A stretch of DNA of 5,643 nt from Chitinophagaceae bacterium (GTDB lineage Bacteria; Bacteroidota; Bacteroidia; Chitinophagales; Chitinophagaceae): contig JADGPY010000312.1 of the NCBI GenBank assembly GCA_017882205.1, positions 1-5,643 on the forward strand, read 5' to 3'. The position numbers and the translations under genes were made by a program. Shown here in pieces: positions 4,991 to 5,643 of the stretch. A model generated the notes under the pieces. It saw only the letters and a list, made by a program, of their open reading frames with translations, did not search any database and was not told the DNA's origin. How positions within the stretch are numbered: position 1 is the stretch's first letter; every line of letters starts with the position of its first letter.

Positions 4991-5643
4991 TTATTTCTGA
5001 ACTTTCACAGGATAGGGTGGACGAACAGGTATTTCAGGAGGATTCTTCTTCAGTTCCTGCAGTGCCACTTCTATTGCCTTATCAAGTTGGGGATCTTTAC
5101 CGCTGATCACATCTGCGGGCCATTGTTCTACCTCAATATCAGGCGCAACTCCCACATTTTCAACTACGAAACCATCTTTTGTCCAGATAGCAACATTGGG
5201 GGCCGTAACTGACCCGCCATCGATGAACTCCGGGAACCCGAGAATTCCTACAAGTCCTCCCCAGGTGCGCTTGCCAACCAGTGTACCGACTTTGAATTTT
5301 CTGAACATCCATGGCAGCATATCACCTCCCGATCCGGCTGTTTCATCTATAATCATTACTTTCGGACCCTGGATAGAAGCGCTTGGGGATTTAAGATCCG
5401 TCCCATATCTCATATTCCAGTAAGCCTGGAGTGGTCGTTGAAGTATATCAATATAATAGTCGGCGAGCGACCCTCCTCCATTGAACCTCTCATCGACAAT
5501 TATCGCTTTCCTGTCAGCTTGTGGGAAGAAGTATCTTTTAAAATATTCATGTCCTGCATATGATGTATTCGGCACATAAACATATGCAACCTGTCCGTTT
5601 GTAGCTTCTGTAACTTTTTTCAGGTTTCCTTCCACCCAATAAC
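4991..5643 (-). CDS. Tricorn-like S41 peptidase, C-terminal part (partial, runs off right edge)
   Basis: The visible ~216 residues are the catalytic domain of a Tricorn-type S41 protease, which trims peptides or unfolded proteins. In order (numbering from the Val at 5635): VAYVYVPNTSYAGHEYF (16-32), the glycine-rich DERFNGGGSLADYY (48-61), VMIIDETAGSGGDMLPW (93-109) with presumed nucleophile Ser102, VGTLVGKRTWGGLVGI (116-131), and VVENVGVAPDIEVE (157-170), whose Glu159 sits where Tricorn has its charge-relay Glu. The frame stays open to the window edge (Tyr-Trp before GTG 5635), so the GTG is an internal valine. The tail PPEIPVRPPYPVKVQK is proline-rich. Full proteins of this type run about 1000 residues with beta-propeller and PDZ domains, presumably to the right. 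Confidence 0.87.
   Translation of the reverse strand, partial: YWVEGNLKKVTEATNGQVAYVYVPNTSYAGHEYFKRYFFPQADRKAIIVDERFNGGGSLADYYIDILQRPLQAYWNMRYGTDLKSPSASIQGPKVMIIDETAGSGGDMLPWMFRKFKVGTLVGKRTWGGLVGILGFPEFIDGGSVTAPNVAIWTKDGFVVENVGVAPDIEVEQWPADVISGKDPQLDKAIEVALQELKKNPPEIPVRPPYPVKVQK

Noticed and set aside
4925..5212. A 95-residue plus-strand reading frame beginning MQGKWCMVHGAWC
   Set aside because: Its start is a translation of the heptad repeats and the rest is antisense to the S41 peptidase gene.
4991..5635. GTG at 5635 as the real start of the S41 peptidase
   Set aside because: The frame stays open to the window edge with family-like residues (YWVEGN), so the gene begins outside the window.

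Overview
The window looks like chromosomal DNA of an uncultured-type Bacteroidetes (probably Bacteroidales or a relative). Evidence: moderate-to-low GC with AT-rich spacers, no Shine-Dalgarno-like sites before the starts, promoter-like blocks resembling the Bacteroidetes -7 element, a Bacteroidetes-style ECF sigma factor, a Tricorn-like S41 peptidase, and two kinds of intergenic clutter that I associate with this phylum (C-run repeats beside a DUF559 gene, and GGTGCAT-type heptads). Genus cannot be read from this.

Layout: (1) 1-210, minus: N-terminal 70 residues of an ECF sigma factor, running off the left edge. (2) 454-613, plus: a dead N-terminal fragment of a nitroreductase. (3) 617-2197, minus: a secreted three-domain protein (isochorismatase-like hydrolase, chitobiase C-terminal-like domain, NPCBM). 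(4) about 2258-2378, minus: a dead N-terminal fragment of an ECF sigma factor. (5) 2663-3412, plus: an intact NfsA-like nitroreductase. (6) 3417-3540: three C-run repeats, then 3556-3810 a frameshifted, truncated DUF559 nuclease gene. (7) 3818-4888, minus: an Ldh2-family malate/lactate dehydrogenase. (8) 4917-4972: eight tandem heptads. (9) 4991-5643, minus: the C-terminal part of a Tricorn-like S41 peptidase, running off the right edge.

The main result is that items 1-2 and 4-5 are two copies of the same block. Each copy reads sigma N-terminus (minus), spacer, nitroreductase N-terminus (plus). The left copy keeps the sigma gene whole, as far as visible, and has a broken nitroreductase. The right copy has a broken sigma and a whole nitroreductase. 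A direct duplication of roughly 540-560 bp spanning the divergent promoter region, with the isochorismatase/NPCBM gene sitting almost exactly at the junction, explains this. The copies have diverged a lot, so the event is old. No transposase is visible.

The genes do not form an obvious pathway. The NPCBM protein is probably exported and acts at a carbohydrate-rich surface. The nitroreductase and Ldh2 enzyme are cytoplasmic oxidoreductases, and the S41 peptidase is a housekeeping-type protease. The right-hand dehydrogenase/peptidase pair is co-oriented but separated by a repeat-bearing 102-bp gap, so an operon is possible but not shown.
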